A stretch of DNA of 64,000 nt from Vreelandella aquamarina. Lineage in GTDB: Bacteria; Pseudomonadota; Gammaproteobacteria; Pseudomonadales; Halomonadaceae. This document shows positions 1 to 9,582 of this stretch, piece by piece. A program made the position numbers and the translations under genes. Below the pieces are notes generated by a model that saw only the letters and a program-made list of their open reading frames with translations, had not been told where the DNA came from and made no database searches. The DNA is taken from contig NZ_JABYQT010000002.1 in NCBI RefSeq assembly GCF_020075495.1, positions 310,001 to 374,000 of the forward strand, written 5' to 3'. Position 1 is the first letter of the stretch, and every line of letters begins with the position of its first letter.

Positions 1-572
1 CAGACAGTGATCACGCCGGCGGCATTGGGGCACTTGTAGATGCGCATCATGTCACACGCTGGTATGCCCCGTTGGGGGAGGACCTGCCTGTGGCTGCCAC
101 TCCCTGCCAGCGTGGTCAGGCCTGGCAGCAAGATGGTGTCAGTTACCGCTTTCTGTGGCCGCCGGCTGGCCCGACGACCTATTCCGCCAATGACCGTTCC
201 TGCGTGCTGGAAGTAAGCCAAGGCGAGCATCGCCTGCTGATTACCGGTGATGTGAGCCGGGATATCGAGCGCCGTTTTCTTCAGGATGTCGATTTGCCTG
301 TAAGCGTACTGGTGGCTGGCCATCACGGCAGCCGCACCAGCTCCGGTGCCCAGTTCGTCCAACACGTCGCGCCGCGGCACGTGATATTCAGCGCCGGGCG
401 TGACAACCCCTTTCGCCACCCGGTGGATAGCGTGGTGCGCCGCTTCGAGCGCGAGCATAGCTGCCTATGGAGTACCGGCCACGATGGTGCAGTGCGTTTC
501 TGGTTTCAAAAAGACCAGCCGCTGCGCATCGAGACGACACGAAATCTGCCGGTAAGGGCTAAGCGGTGTTGA
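1..572 (+). CDS. comEC: ComEC/Rec2 competence protein, C-terminal fragment
   Basis: This is the 3' end of a gene that begins upstream of the window; the codon frame starts at base 3. It reads D-S-D-H-A-G-G, the DHxGG metal-binding motif of the metallo-beta-lactamase-like domain that closes ComEC/Rec2 proteins. A second family motif, AGHHGSRTS, follows near base 325. ComEC forms the inner-membrane channel for single-stranded DNA during natural transformation, and the C-terminal domain is thought to act as a nuclease. The membrane part is not visible. The comEC-msbA-lpxK order is also known from enterobacteria (ycaI-msbA-lpxK), which supports the call. About 189 codons are visible. Whether the organism is naturally competent cannot be told from this piece. 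Confidence 0.85.
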   Translation, partial: DSDHAGGIGALVDAHHVTRWYAPLGEDLPVAATPCQRGQAWQQDGVSYRFLWPPAGPTTYSANDRSCVLEVSQGEHRLLITGDVSRDIERRFLQDVDLPVSVLVAGHHGSRTSSGAQFVQHVAPRHVIFSAGRDNPFRHPVDSVVRRFEREHSCLWSTGHDGAVRFWFQKDQPLRIETTRNLPVRAKRC

Positions 573-627
573 AGCGCCTCGCCTTCAGGTAGAATCCGCG
601 CATTGCACACTATTGCCAGGAGCGCGT

Positions 628-2364
628 GTGACTGATTCAGGTTGGGTTCTTTATAGAAGATTGCTGGGCTATGTAAAACCGCACTGGCGGGCATTTGCCT
701 TGGCAGTCGCCGGGTTTGTGATTTACGCCGCTTCGAGTACGGCGCTTGCGGAGATGATGAAACGGTTGATCGACGGTATCCAGAACCCGGACGCCTCGTT
801 TCGACTGTTTCTGCCGCTGTTCGTTGTACTGATGTTCGCCGCGCGCGGGGTGGGGACCTTCTTGAGCACCTACTTCATGGCGTATGTAGGCCGCTACGTG
901 GTGCATACCCTGCGCTGCGATGTGTTCGCTCACCTGCTCCATCTGCCGGGGCGTTTTTTCGATCATCACTCAAGCGGGCACCTCGTTTCGCGCGTTACCT
1001 ACCATGTGGAACAGGTCGCCGGGGCATCGACCAATGCTATAACGATCATCCTGCGTGAAGGGCTGTTCGTGGTCGGGCTGATCGGCTATCTGTTCTGGAC
1101 CAACTGGATGCTGACGCTGCTGTTCATGGGCGTGACGCCAGTGATTGCCGTCGTGGTGAGCTACGTCAGCAAGCGTTTTCGGCGCATTTCCAAGCGTATC
1201 CAGAGCTCCATGGGCGATGTGACCCATGTGGCTTCCGAGGCGCTGTCGGGCTACCGAGTGGTGCGTACCCATGGCGCAGAAGCATATGAATCAAGGCGTT
1301 TTGAACGCGTCAGCGAAGAGAATCGCAAGCAGAGCATGAAAGAGGCCATGACGCGAGCCATCAGTTCGCCGGTGATCCTCATGCTGGTGGCCATCTCCAT
1401 GGCGCTGCTGGTGTGGCTGGCGATGGCCCCCTCGCTGATGGCCGACATGACGCCGGGCGAGTTCGTGGCGTTCATTACTGCCGCGGCCTTGATGATCAAG
1501 CCGGTGCGCCAGCTCACCGAAATCAACAGCGATATTCAAAAAGGTATCGCCGCCGCGTCTGAACTGTTCGGGTTGATGGATACGGCACCCGAGCAGGATA
1601 CCGGCACGCATGCCCCTGAACGCCTGAATGGCGAGCTGGTCATCGACAACGTCAGCTTCCGCTACGCCGACGACCAGCCTGACGTGCTGCATGACATCGA
1701 CCTCAAGATCGCCCCGGGCGAACTGATTGCCATCGTGGGGCGCTCGGGAAGCGGCAAGTCTACCCTGGCAAGCTTGCTGCCGCGTTTCTATCGGCCAAGC
1801 AGGGGGCGCATTCTGATCGATGGCGTGAACATCGACGAGTATGCGCTAGGGCCGCTGCGCCAGCAGATTGGCCTGGTTTCACAGCAGGTGACGCTCTTCA
1901 ATGCCAGTATTGCCGACAACATCGCCTATGGCGCTGCCAGCCCGGACCGTGAGGCCGTCGTGGCCGCAGCAAGGGCGGCCTATGCCAGCGAGTTCATCGA
2001 AAAACTCCCGCTGGGTTATGACACCGTGGTGGGTGAAAACGGTGTCATGCTCTCCGGCGGCCAGCGCCAGCGTCTGGCCATCGCTCGGGCGATCTTCAAG
2101 GACAGCCCGGTACTGATTCTGGATGAGGCCACCTCGGCGCTGGACACCGAGTCCGAGCGCTATATCCAGAAAGCGCTCGAGCAGGTTTGCAAAGGACGTA
2201 CTACCCTGGTCATCGCCCACCGGCTATCGACCATCGAGCGTGCCGACCGGATTCTGGTGATGGATCAAGGGCGAATCGTCGAGCAGGGCACTCATCAGGC
2301 GCTTCTAGCCTCCAAGGGTGCCTATGCGGCGCTGCACCAGCTGCAGTTTCAGGAAACACCATGA
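628..2364 (+). CDS. msbA: Lipid A export ATP-binding/permease protein MsbA
   Basis: MsbA flips the lipid A-core precursor of lipopolysaccharide across the inner membrane using ATP. The 578-residue product is a half-transporter of normal length, with six predicted membrane helices in the first 320 residues. The nucleotide-binding domain follows: Walker A GRSGSGKS at about 371-378, signature LSGGQRQR at about 475, Walker B with the D499-E500 pair, and the switch histidine in IAHRLST at about 531. I chose the GTG at 628 because AGGAG lies five bases upstream; the open frame extends five codons further to a TTG at 613 that has no ribosome binding site. The stop overlaps the lpxK start as ATGA, so the two are translationally coupled. 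Confidence 0.93.
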   Translation: MTDSGWVLYRRLLGYVKPHWRAFALAVAGFVIYAASSTALAEMMKRLIDGIQNPDASFRLFLPLFVVLMFAARGVGTFLSTYFMAYVGRYVVHTLRCDVFAHLLHLPGRFFDHHSSGHLVSRVTYHVEQVAGASTNAITIILREGLFVVGLIGYLFWTNWMLTLLFMGVTPVIAVVVSYVSKRFRRISKRIQSSMGDVTHVASEALSGYRVVRTHGAEAYESRRFERVSEENRKQSMKEAMTRAISSPVILMLVAISMALLVWLAMAPSLMADMTPGEFVAFITAAALMIKPVRQLTEINSDIQKGIAAASELFGLMDTAPEQDTGTHAPERLNGELVIDNVSFRYADDQPDVLHDIDLKIAPGELIAIVGRSGSGKSTLASLLPRFYRPSRGRILIDGVNIDEYALGPLRQQIGLVSQQVTLFNASIADNIAYGAASPDREAVVAAARAAYASEFIEKLPLGYDTVVGENGVMLSGGQRQRLAIARAIFKDSPVLILDEATSALDTESERYIQKALEQVCKGRTTLVIAHRLSTIERADRILVMDQGRIVEQGTHQALLASKGAYAALHQLQFQETP

Positions 2365-3356
2365 CGCTAGCCGAGCGCTGGCTGAAAGGGGCCTACCACG
2401 ATAGCCGCTGGCTGTGGCCGCTGCGCCCGCTGGGGGCGCTTTACCAGCGCATCATGGCAAACCGCGAAGCGACTTACCGGTGTGACCCGACTGCGGCATG
2501 GCGGGCGCCTGTACCGGTCATCGTGGTGGGTAACATTACCCTTGGCGGTACGGGTAAATCGCCACTGGTGGCCTGGCTGGGGCGGTGGCTGGTCGACAAG
2601 GGCTGGTCGCCGGGTATCGTGACCCGCGGCTATGGTGGCAAGGCCGAGCATTACCCGCTGCACGTGACGGCACGAACCGACCCTGCACAAGGGGGCGATG
2701 AACCCGTGATGCTGGCCCAGCAGACCGGGCTGCCCGTCGTAGCCGACCCCAACCGGGCCCGTGGCGCCAGGGCGCTGGTCGATGCGGGCTGCGACATCAT
2801 CGTAAGCGATGATGGCTTGCAGCATCTGGCGCTGGGGCGCGATATCGAGCTGGTGGTGATTGACGGCCAGCGTGGGCTCGGTAATCGGCGCTGCCTGCCG
2901 GCCGGGCCGCTGCGTGAGTCGCCCGAGCGGCTTTTGCGCGTTGACGCCGTGATTGCCAACGGCGCGCTGGCCCATGCTCTACCGGTCGGTACTACGCCGA
3001 TGCGGCTGCAGCCCACTTGCTGGCGCCGGTTGAGCGATGCCGAGCGTGCTCCCCTGGCACCACTGCCGTTTGACCTGCCGGTGTTTGGCGTGGCAGGCAT
3101 CGGCAACCCCGAGCGCTTTTTCGCCACGTTGAGCGACCTGGGGGTAGCGGGTGACATGCGGCCCCTGGCCGACCATCAATCTTTTAGTACCGACACCTTT
3201 ACCGCCGCCTGCGGGCGGCCTGTGGTAATGACGGCCAAGGATGCTGTCAAATGCCGCAACATCGCGCCGCCCAATAGCTGGGTATTGGAAGTGGAAGCAG
3301 TACTTCCGCTAGACTTCGAACACTGGCTGACAGCCAAGCTGTCGGCTTTATCCTGA
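2361..3356 (+). CDS. lpxK: Tetraacyldisaccharide 4'-kinase LpxK
   Basis: LpxK phosphorylates the 4' position of the lipid A disaccharide precursor at the inner membrane, the sixth step of the Raetz pathway. The 331-residue product has the P-loop GGTGKSP near residues 62-69 behind the typical hydrophobic strand VIVVGNITL. It also carries the family block ending in DDGLQHLAL. The start is the ATG at 2361, which overlaps the msbA stop by four bases; a longer frame beginning at 2187 lies inside msbA and is not credible. Placement beside msbA and kdsB groups consecutive steps of lipid A-Kdo synthesis and export. Confidence 0.93.
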   Translation: MTLAERWLKGAYHDSRWLWPLRPLGALYQRIMANREATYRCDPTAAWRAPVPVIVVGNITLGGTGKSPLVAWLGRWLVDKGWSPGIVTRGYGGKAEHYPLHVTARTDPAQGGDEPVMLAQQTGLPVVADPNRARGARALVDAGCDIIVSDDGLQHLALGRDIELVVIDGQRGLGNRRCLPAGPLRESPERLLRVDAVIANGALAHALPVGTTPMRLQPTCWRRLSDAERAPLAPLPFDLPVFGVAGIGNPERFFATLSDLGVAGDMRPLADHQSFSTDTFTAACGRPVVMTAKDAVKCRNIAPPNSWVLEVEAVLPLDFEHWLTAKLSALS

Positions 3357-3369
3357 AGGGGATCTACGC

Positions 3370-3579
3370 ATGGACAAGGAATTGCTGGCAATGCTGGTCT
3401 GCCCGTTGTGCAACGGCAAGCTCAAGTACGACCGCGAGGCGCAGGAACTGCGCTGTCATTATGATGGGCTGGCCTACCCGGTGCAGGAGGGGATTCCCGT
3501 CATGCTACCAGAACAGGCGCGGGTAATGGACGCTGATGAAAAGCTGCCGTCGTCGCCAGGGCGTACGGGGGAAGCATAA
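3370..3579 (+). CDS. Trm112 family small zinc-ribbon-like protein (YcaR)
   Basis: This 69-residue protein begins [18 protein letters not shown], the N-terminus of the Trm112/YcaR (UPF0434) family. In eukaryotes and archaea Trm112 is a zinc-binding partner that stabilises several methyltransferases; in bacteria the role is not firmly settled. Here only the first Cys pair (CPLC, residues 11-14) is obvious, followed by a single later Cys in LRCHYDG, so zinc binding may be incomplete. The stop codon shares one base with the kdsB start (TAATG). The same small gene sits before kdsB in Pseudomonas and Escherichia coli, so the position is conserved. Confidence 0.85.
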   Translation: MDKELLAMLVCPLCNGKLKYDREAQELRCHYDGLAYPVQEGIPVMLPEQARVMDADEKLPSSPGRTGEA

Positions 3580-4349
3580 TGGCATTTCCTGGCTTCATTG
3601 CGATCGTGCCGGCCCGGTTTGGCTCTTCGCGGCTCCCTGGCAAGCCGCTTCTGGATATTGCCGGCGAGCCCATGGTGGTGCATGTATGGCGCCGAGCGTG
3701 CCAGAGTCAGGCAGCCCGCGTGGTGGTGGCGACCGATGATGCACGAATTCGCGACGCGCTGCTGCCTTATGGAGCGGAAGTCGTCATGACCCGCGCCGAG
3801 CATCCCTCCGGCACCGACAGGCTCGCGGAAGTTGCCCAACTGCTGGAGCTGCCTGACGATGAGCTAATCGTCAACGTGCAGGGCGATGAACCCTTGATTC
3901 CTCCCGCCTTGATCGATCAGGTAGCGCTGCGCCTTGCCGAGGATGAGGGCGCATCGATCGCCACCCTCGCTGAGCCAATCAGCGATGTAGAAACGCTGTT
4001 CAACCCCAATGTGGTCAAGGTGGTGCGCTCTTTTCAGGGCCGGGCGCTCTATTTTTCCCGTGCTCCCATTCCCTGGGATCGTGAACAGTTCGCGCAGACG
4101 CCTGCACTGCTTGAAACCGATGCCTGGCTGCGTCACATCGGCATCTATGCGTATCGGGCGAGCTTTCTGAGCGCGTACCGGGACTGGTCGGCCTCGACCC
4201 TCGAGCAGCTGGAACAGCTCGAACAGCTGCGCGCCCTGCAGCATGGCCATCAGATCCAGGTGGCACTGGCCTGCGAGGTCAATCCGGCAGGGGTCGATAC
4301 CCAGCAAGACCTTGATCGGGTGCGCGCCTTGTTGGCAACGGCCAGCTAG
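3579..4349 (+). CDS. kdsB: CMP-Kdo synthetase (3-deoxy-manno-octulosonate cytidylyltransferase)
   Basis: KdsB activates Kdo as CMP-Kdo for attachment to lipid A. The 256-residue product starts with [16 protein letters not shown], the nucleotide-binding signature of the family, and contains the motif NVQGDEPLI near residues 98-106 and the RHIGIYAYR block near 184-192. The C-terminal [10 protein letters not shown] run is the family's normal LEQLExLEQLR segment, slightly extended. The ATG overlaps the preceding stop by one base. In pseudomonads a low-molecular-weight phosphatase gene and murB follow; here the phosphatase gene is a relic. Confidence 0.95.
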   Translation: MAFPGFIAIVPARFGSSRLPGKPLLDIAGEPMVVHVWRRACQSQAARVVVATDDARIRDALLPYGAEVVMTRAEHPSGTDRLAEVAQLLELPDDELIVNVQGDEPLIPPALIDQVALRLAEDEGASIATLAEPISDVETLFNPNVVKVVRSFQGRALYFSRAPIPWDREQFAQTPALLETDAWLRHIGIYAYRASFLSAYRDWSASTLEQLEQLEQLRALQHGHQIQVALACEVNPAGVDTQQDLDRVRALLATAS

Positions 4350-4392
4350 GGCTATGTTTCATGTTCACTTTTCATGAGCAAGGAAGTCTCCT

Positions 4393-4563
4393 TTGACGCG
4401 GGTACCTTTCGTCCGTTTGAGTAATAGTGGCCGCTCGCTCGCGGCCCCGTCAGTATGCCATCGCGCTCTCGAAAAGCCCGTCATGCATGACCGGGTCGTG
4501 CTCGGCAAGCGCGAGCTGGCTTCGCCTGGGTTGCCTTCAACGCTGCAGGGCGGTCGTACGTGA
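4393..4563 (+). pseudogene. Relic of a low-molecular-weight protein tyrosine phosphatase gene
   Basis: No intact gene lies between kdsB and murB, but one frame here reads TRVPFVRLSNSGRSLAAPSV. Intact phosphatases of this family begin like RVLFVCLGNICRSPTAEGV. Most differences in the catalytic loop can be explained by a single base change per codon: the nucleophile Cys became Arg (TGT to CGT), Gly became Ser (GGT to AGT), Ile became Ser, and the second Cys became Gly. An AAGGAAG ribosome binding site remains at 4380-4386, the start position is now TTG, and only 56 codons are left of about 155, so an internal deletion is implied. The terminal TGA overlaps the murB GTG as GTGA, the coupling expected of an intact ptp-murB pair. 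The fragment cannot be an active phosphatase. The comparison is by eye from knowledge of the family and of the Pseudomonas gene order. Confidence 0.7.
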
Positions 4564-5594
4564 GCATTTCCAAATGGCCGGCTGCTCCGTTGATCAAGCG
4601 CCACGTAGATCTGTCCACTGCCAACACGCTGCGCCTGCCATGCATCGCCGAGCGTTTTGCCGAACCCGCCACGCTTGGTGCCTTGCGCCAGACGCTTGCG
4701 GAAGCAAGCCGCCAGCAGTGGCCGGTCACGCTGCTTGGTGGCGGGAGTAACGTGCTGCTGCCGCCTGCACTCGACGGGCTTGCACTGCGCCCCAGGCTTC
4801 GCCAGTCATGGTTGATGCGTGAAGGCGATGAGGTGCTGGCCCATGTAGGGGCCGGGATCAACTGGCATGCGCTGGTATTGGATATCGCGGCGCGTGGTCT
4901 ATGGGGGATCGAGAACCTGGCTCTCATCCCCGGTGATTGCGGTGCAGCCCCGGTGCAGAATATCGGCGCCTATGGCGTCGAACTCTCCGATAGCCTGCAC
5001 GCTGTGCAGGTCATGGAGCTTGCGACCGGAAAGATACGCTGGCTGAGCAAGGCCGACTGTGCGTTTGGCTATCGGGATAGCGTTTTCAAGCACGAGCTGA
5101 ACGAGCGTGCAGTCATCACTCGCCTGGTGTTGCGTCTTTCAAGGCAGCCAGCGCCCAAGCTGCACTACGGTGATCTTGCCGCGCGATTGAGCAAGACACC
5201 CACCGCCATGGACGTGGTCCGCGCCGTCTCGGCAATTCGTCAGGAGAAGCTGCCGGACCCTGCTCGTTTAGCCAATGCAGGCAGCTTTTTCAAGAATCCT
5301 CTGGTTGATGATCAACAGGCCAAGGCACTTTCATCGCGCTATCCCGGCATGCCGAGTTTTCCTCAACACAATGGGCAGACCAAGCTGGCGGCGGGTTGGC
5401 TGATTGATCAGTGCGGCCTCAAGGGCGTGCGCGAGGGGGCCTTTGGCGTACACGACCGTCAGGCGCTGGTGCTGGTGCATCAGGGCGGCGGCGACCGTGA
5501 AGGGCTTCTGGGCTTTGCCGGGCGCATCGTAGAGCGGGTCAAAGAGCGCTTTGGCGTCGCGCTCGAACCTGAGCCGCGGATCATTCAGCCCTAG
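4560..5594 (+). CDS. murB: UDP-N-acetylenolpyruvoylglucosamine reductase MurB
   Basis: MurB is the cytoplasmic FAD enzyme that reduces UDP-GlcNAc-enolpyruvate to UDP-MurNAc, the second committed step of peptidoglycan synthesis. The 344-residue product has the FAD-binding LLGGGSNVLL block near 60-69, the GAAPVQNIGAYG motif near 129-140, the catalytic serine in GSFFKNP (Ser242) and the C-terminal LEPEPRII with the conserved Glu. The stretch reads IPGDCGAAP where most relatives have IPGTVGAAP, a small oddity. The start is GTG at 4560, overlapping the stop of the phosphatase relic; no strong separate ribosome binding site is seen. Confidence 0.93.
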   Translation: MSISKWPAAPLIKRHVDLSTANTLRLPCIAERFAEPATLGALRQTLAEASRQQWPVTLLGGGSNVLLPPALDGLALRPRLRQSWLMREGDEVLAHVGAGINWHALVLDIAARGLWGIENLALIPGDCGAAPVQNIGAYGVELSDSLHAVQVMELATGKIRWLSKADCAFGYRDSVFKHELNERAVITRLVLRLSRQPAPKLHYGDLAARLSKTPTAMDVVRAVSAIRQEKLPDPARLANAGSFFKNPLVDDQQAKALSSRYPGMPSFPQHNGQTKLAAGWLIDQCGLKGVREGAFGVHDRQALVLVHQGGGDREGLLGFAGRIVERVKERFGVALEPEPRIIQP

Positions 5595-5615
5595 CGAGTC
5601 CTGATGGAAGCCAAG

Positions 5616-5641
5616 AAAAAACCCCGCCGAGGCGGGGTTTT
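5616..5641. terminator. Bidirectional rho-independent terminator between murB and rne
   Basis: AAAACCCCGCC at 5618-5628 pairs with GGCGGGGTTTT at 5631-5641 across a very short loop, with A-rich and T-rich flanks. The symmetry lets it end both murB (plus) and rne (minus), which converge here. Confidence 0.88.
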
Positions 5642-5658
5642 GCGTACCGGGCAATCAG

Positions 5659-8600
5659 TTACTCCTTGCCGGATTCCTGCTGCTTGCGCAGCTCGTGCAG
5701 TGCGCGCATTTCGCGCGGGTCGTTATGTGCCCGGCGGCGACGGCGACGAGGCGTCGGCGTGTCTTGCGTGGCAGGCTCTGCCTTTGCCTGAGACTCCTCC
5801 GGCGCTTCTTTGTCGCGAGGTGCTTCGTCAGGCAGCGGCTCGTCAGCCGTTTCGAAAGCAGGTGCTTTTGCTACCGGTTCACTGGCTTTGGGCGTTTCAA
5901 TGGCCTCATCAGCAGCCGTCTCTGCGCTTGTCTCGTCGGTTGCAGTGGTGCTTTCTGCAAGCTCGGTAGGCGAGGGGGCAAGCGCTTTATCGGCGTTGCT
6001 GTCGGCTTCCGTGATCTCTTGAGGCATGATGTCGGCATCGCCCGTGGCCGGAATGGCCTCAGCCTGAGACTTTTCACCCGGCTGCTCGGTGGCTTCGGTT
6101 GGCGCCGTTTCTTTCACGCTTTCGGGCGTCTCTACCGGGGCAGAACGGGGCGGTAGCTCCTCCTGATGCGTCTCGGTCGTCGTATCCTGCTCCGGTGCCG
6201 GGGCGGCTTCTTCTGGCGCTTCGGCTGCATCCACGGCCGGCTTTTTAGCCGCCGCGAGGTCGTCGGTAGCCGTTGCATCGGACTCGGGCATGGCGTGCGG
6301 GATAGCGTCCTGCTCGGCACGGCTGACGTCGGCGCGCGGTGAGGCATCAGGCGCATCGGGCCGCTCATCAAGCGTTTCGCTGGCCTGAGGATCTGCAGCC
6401 TGGCTATCATCGTGCGCCTTGGACGCTACCGCCTCGGCCTGGGCAGTCGGCAGCTCGTCTTTGGACGGCTGATTCACTGGCTGCGCCTTTTCGGCTTCGA
6501 CCTGTGTCGGCGCTTCGCTTTGAACGGCCTGCGGTGTCTCTGGCGCTTCAGAGGGCTGTGGCGTGTCGACGCCCTGTGTCTCGGCAGGCGCTTCGGCCTG
6601 AAGCTTCAACTGCTCGGCTTCTGCCTTGGGGTTGACTGCCTGCTTGCGCGAGCGATTGCGCGGATTGTTGCGCGTACGTTTGGGCTTGCCGTCATCCTTG
6701 GCCGTGGACGGCTCGGCTTCGTTGCGCGCCGCTTCCTTGGGCTGCCTGGGTTCGGCCGATTTTTCCTGACTGCGCTGCGCATCCCGGTTGGCCTCGCGGC
6801 GAGACTCTTTCTGGCCAGTCTTCGCCGGGGCGTCGCGGTTCTCTTCCTTGGCGACCGGAGCCTCTTTCTGACGGCTCTGCTTGGCCGTGCTATCCGGCGT
6901 TTTTGCATCCTCCTGCTGCGGATGACGACGACGATTGCGTGTCCGGGTCGGGCCGCTACGCTTGTCGCTGGCGTCATCGCCTGCAGCGCTGTTGGCCGTA
7001 CTGCGCGGCTGGCTTGCGCGCGGCTCGTTTTTGGGAGCGTCACTCTTCGTGGAGTCACTGCGCTCGCTGCGCGCGGAGCGCTGTCGGTCGCCATTTGGCT
7101 GGGTGACGCGCTGACCATTGCGCTCGGACGGCTTGCGCGAGGCGGCGGGCTTGGGTTCGCTGGGTTGGGGGGGCGTATCTTGTTCATCGCCGCCCAGCAG
7201 CTTGGCAAATCCGCGGATGAACCGACCGATCACGCTTGGCTGCTCGGCGGCAGGCGCCGGGGCAGCGGCGGCAGCGTTGGATGAAGACTCTTCCGTCTGC
7301 AGTGAAGCCGGCGCCGGGGCGTTGTGGGCCACGCTCTTGACCGCAGCTTCAGCGCGCTGGGCAGGTGGTGCAAAGCTCGGGTCGGGCTCTTTGCCCACGT
7401 CGGTATCGGTAGACAGCTCGAAGCTCGAGAGAGCGTGGCTATCATCCTCGTCGAGGTGGTCATCGCGCAGGCGTTGAACATCGTAGTGCGGCGTGTCCAT
7501 GTCCGGATTGGGCAGCAGCACCACGCGCACGCCCTGGCGCGACTCGATATCCGCCAGCACGCTGCGCTTTTCGTTGAGCAGGTAGGTGGCAACGGATACC
7601 GGGAGAATGGCGCGGATCTGGGCGCTGCGCTCCTTCATTGCCTCTTCTTCGATAAGACGCATGATGGAGAGTGACAGCGAGCGTACGTCGCGGATCGTGC
7701 CCTGACCATTACAGCGCGGACAGACCACACCGCTGGTTTCACCAAGCGATGGGCGCAGTCGCTGACGAGACATTTCCATCAGGCCAAAACGTGAAATACG
7801 GCCGATCTGTACCCGGGCGCGATCGAGCTTGAGTGCATCGCGCATGCGGTTTTCCACTTCGCGCTGATTGCGCGCTGGATTCATGTCGATAAAGTCGATC
7901 ACCACCAGGCCGCCGATATCGCGCAGACGCAGCTGGCGGGCAATTTCGTCCGCCGCCTCGGAGTTGGTCTGCAGAGCGGTTTCCTCGATATCGCTGCCGC
8001 GAGTGGCACGGGCGGAGTTGATGTCGATGGAAACCAGCGCTTCGGTGTGGTCGATGACGATCGACCCGCCGGAGGGAAGCTTTACTTCGCGCTGATAGGC
8101 AGTCTCGATCTGGGATTCGATCTGAAAGCGCGAGAACAGCGGCACTTCATCGGTATAAAGCTTGATCTTCTGCTGGTAGGAGGGCATCACCTGGCGGATG
8201 AAGCCCAGCGCCTCGGCATGAATGTCGGGGCTGTCGATCAGTACCTCGCCGATATCCTGGCGCAGGTAGTCGCGCATGGCGCGGATGATGACGTTGGATT
8301 CGCGGTAGATCAAAAACGGTGCCGGGCGATTGGCTGCTTCGGCCGTGATCGATTCCCATACCTGAACCAGGTAGTCGAGGTCCCACTGAAGTTCTTCGGG
8401 ATTACGGCCAATGCCCGCGGTGCGTACGATCAGGCCCATCTTGTCGGGTACGGTCAGCTGGCCCATGGCGTCTTTGAGCTGGGTGCGCTCTTCGCCTTCG
8501 ATGCGTCGTGAAATACCGCCGGCGCGGGGGTTGTTGGGCATCAGGACCAGAAAGCGGCCTGCCAGGCTGATAAAGGTGGTAAGCGCGGCACCCTTGTTGC

Positions 8601-8922
8601 CACGCTCTTCTTTATCTACCTGGACGATGACTTCCTGACCTTCCTTGAGCACCTCCTTGATATTCGGGCGGCCGGAAACGTCCTTGACGAAGTATTCCCG
8701 GGCGATTTCCTTGAGCGGCAGGAAACCGTGGCGCTCGGCGCCAAAGTCGACAAAAGCAGCTTCCAGAGAGGGTTCCACGCGGGTGATCTTGCCGCGGTAG
8801 ATATTGGCTTTCTTCTGTTCGCGGGCCCCGGACTCGATATCCAGGTCGTAAAGGCGTTGTCCATCCACCAGCGCGACCCGAAGCTCTTCGGGTTGGGTCG
8901 CATTGATAAGCATCCGTTTCAT
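5659..8922 (-). CDS. rne: Ribonuclease E
   Basis: RNase E is the endonuclease that starts most mRNA decay and rRNA/tRNA processing and scaffolds the degradosome. The 1087-residue product starts [10 protein letters not shown], the family N-terminus; ten more in-frame codons upstream are not conserved. The catalytic half (about 1-515) holds the S1 domain, the DNase I-like domain with the acidic [11 protein letters not shown] and VVIDFIDM motifs, and the zinc-link motif CPRCNGQG. The second half is low-complexity (Ala, Glu, Pro, Gln). It carries an amphipathic [16 protein letters not shown] segment resembling the membrane anchor, arginine-rich stretches ([25 protein letters not shown]) likely to bind RNA, and a terminal HNDPREMR motif similar to pseudomonad RNase E. 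The gene is alone on the minus strand, divergent from rluC. Confidence 0.96.
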   Translation of the reverse strand: MKRMLINATQPEELRVALVDGQRLYDLDIESGAREQKKANIYRGKITRVEPSLEAAFVDFGAERHGFLPLKEIAREYFVKDVSGRPNIKEVLKEGQEVIVQVDKEERGNKGAALTTFISLAGRFLVLMPNNPRAGGISRRIEGEERTQLKDAMGQLTVPDKMGLIVRTAGIGRNPEELQWDLDYLVQVWESITAEAANRPAPFLIYRESNVIIRAMRDYLRQDIGEVLIDSPDIHAEALGFIRQVMPSYQQKIKLYTDEVPLFSRFQIESQIETAYQREVKLPSGGSIVIDHTEALVSIDINSARATRGSDIEETALQTNSEAADEIARQLRLRDIGGLVVIDFIDMNPARNQREVENRMRDALKLDRARVQIGRISRFGLMEMSRQRLRPSLGETSGVVCPRCNGQGTIRDVRSLSLSIMRLIEEEAMKERSAQIRAILPVSVATYLLNEKRSVLADIESRQGVRVVLLPNPDMDTPHYDVQRLRDDHLDEDDSHALSSFELSTDTDVGKEPDPSFAPPAQRAEAAVKSVAHNAPAPASLQTEESSSNAAAAAPAPAAEQPSVIGRFIRGFAKLLGGDEQDTPPQPSEPKPAASRKPSERNGQRVTQPNGDRQRSARSERSDSTKSDAPKNEPRASQPRSTANSAAGDDASDKRSGPTRTRNRRRHPQQEDAKTPDSTAKQSRQKEAPVAKEENRDAPAKTGQKESRREANRDAQRSQEKSAEPRQPKEAARNEAEPSTAKDDGKPKRTRNNPRNRSRKQAVNPKAEAEQLKLQAEAPAETQGVDTPQPSEAPETPQAVQSEAPTQVEAEKAQPVNQPSKDELPTAQAEAVASKAHDDSQAADPQASETLDERPDAPDASPRADVSRAEQDAIPHAMPESDATATDDLAAAKKPAVDAAEAPEEAAPAPEQDTTTETHQEELPPRSAPVETPESVKETAPTEATEQPGEKSQAEAIPATGDADIMPQEITEADSNADKALAPSPTELAESTTATDETSAETAADEAIETPKASEPVAKAPAFETADEPLPDEAPRDKEAPEESQAKAEPATQDTPTPRRRRRRAHNDPREMRALHELRKQQESGKE

Positions 8923-9582
8923 GTTGTCTCGCATGGCGTTGCGTACCGGCAAACCGTCTAGGGGTGAACGTAGACGAATCGCGGGTGCTGCGTGCTTGTG
9001 CTCGGCGCATGATTATGCTGACACGGCAAGCCGGGAGGGCGTAGCCGCCCACCCGGCTGACAGGTTGAGTACGTGGCGGAGGCAGGACGTGTTTCGGTGG
9101 CTGTCACGTCCATCCGGCCCTGCTGACACCGCCTACACCTAGCATTCTTCGATTCGCCCACGCTGGCCGCCGGCACAGCGTTGAACTTGGTCGCCCAGCG
9201 CAAGCCGGTATCCTGTGACGACAGGAGGAGGCTGCCCTGGACGTAGCGTTTTTTTAAGCATTTGCCCGCCGATGACGGCGAGGCATTCGCAAATCTGTCG
9301 GCGTCATGCCGCGACAGAGTGACTGCATTTTAATACGTTCGGAGACGGCCAATGCGTACACTGGCACCGTCTCTCGTGCTCAGGCCTGCGTGTTGGTCGG
9401 GCAGGCGCTTTGGCTAGACGCGGTATTGACGCTTGTGAAAACAGTAGTACGTAACAAGCTGCCGCGTCTTGCAAATGAACGCTCTGGAATATAACAGTAA
9501 AGACAACCACCAGCAATTGACGCAATGCCCTTTGGTCTACGCTAGAATGCGCTTTTTGGCGTAATGGCAGGAGTGCGCGGTA
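8923..9582. other. rne-rluC divergent intergenic region with long rne leader
   Basis: This 660-bp stretch has no convincing gene. On the minus strand a candidate promoter for rne is TAAAAT at about 9326-9331 with a weak -35 some 17 bases further upstream, giving a leader of roughly 400 nt. Inside it are strong hairpins: AGCCGGG/CCCGGCT (9029-9058) with an inner GGGCG/CGCCC stem, and ATTTGC/GCAAAT (9260-9294) with an inner GCCG/CGGC stem. In Escherichia coli a long structured rne leader mediates RNase E autoregulation. For rluC, AGGAG lies nine bases before its ATG; possible elements are TTGACG at 9517 and TAGAAT at 9543, but their 20-base spacing is too long to be sure. Confidence 0.5.

Noticed and set aside
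4197-4234. EQL triplet repeat near the end of kdsB
   Set aside because: The family normally has an LEQLExLEQLR segment here, so this is a slight variation and not a repeat expansion of interest.
9301-9582. Possible tRNA or small RNA gene upstream of rluC
   Set aside because: I looked for a cloverleaf and for a terminator on the plus strand and found neither; the region reads better as promoter and rne leader.
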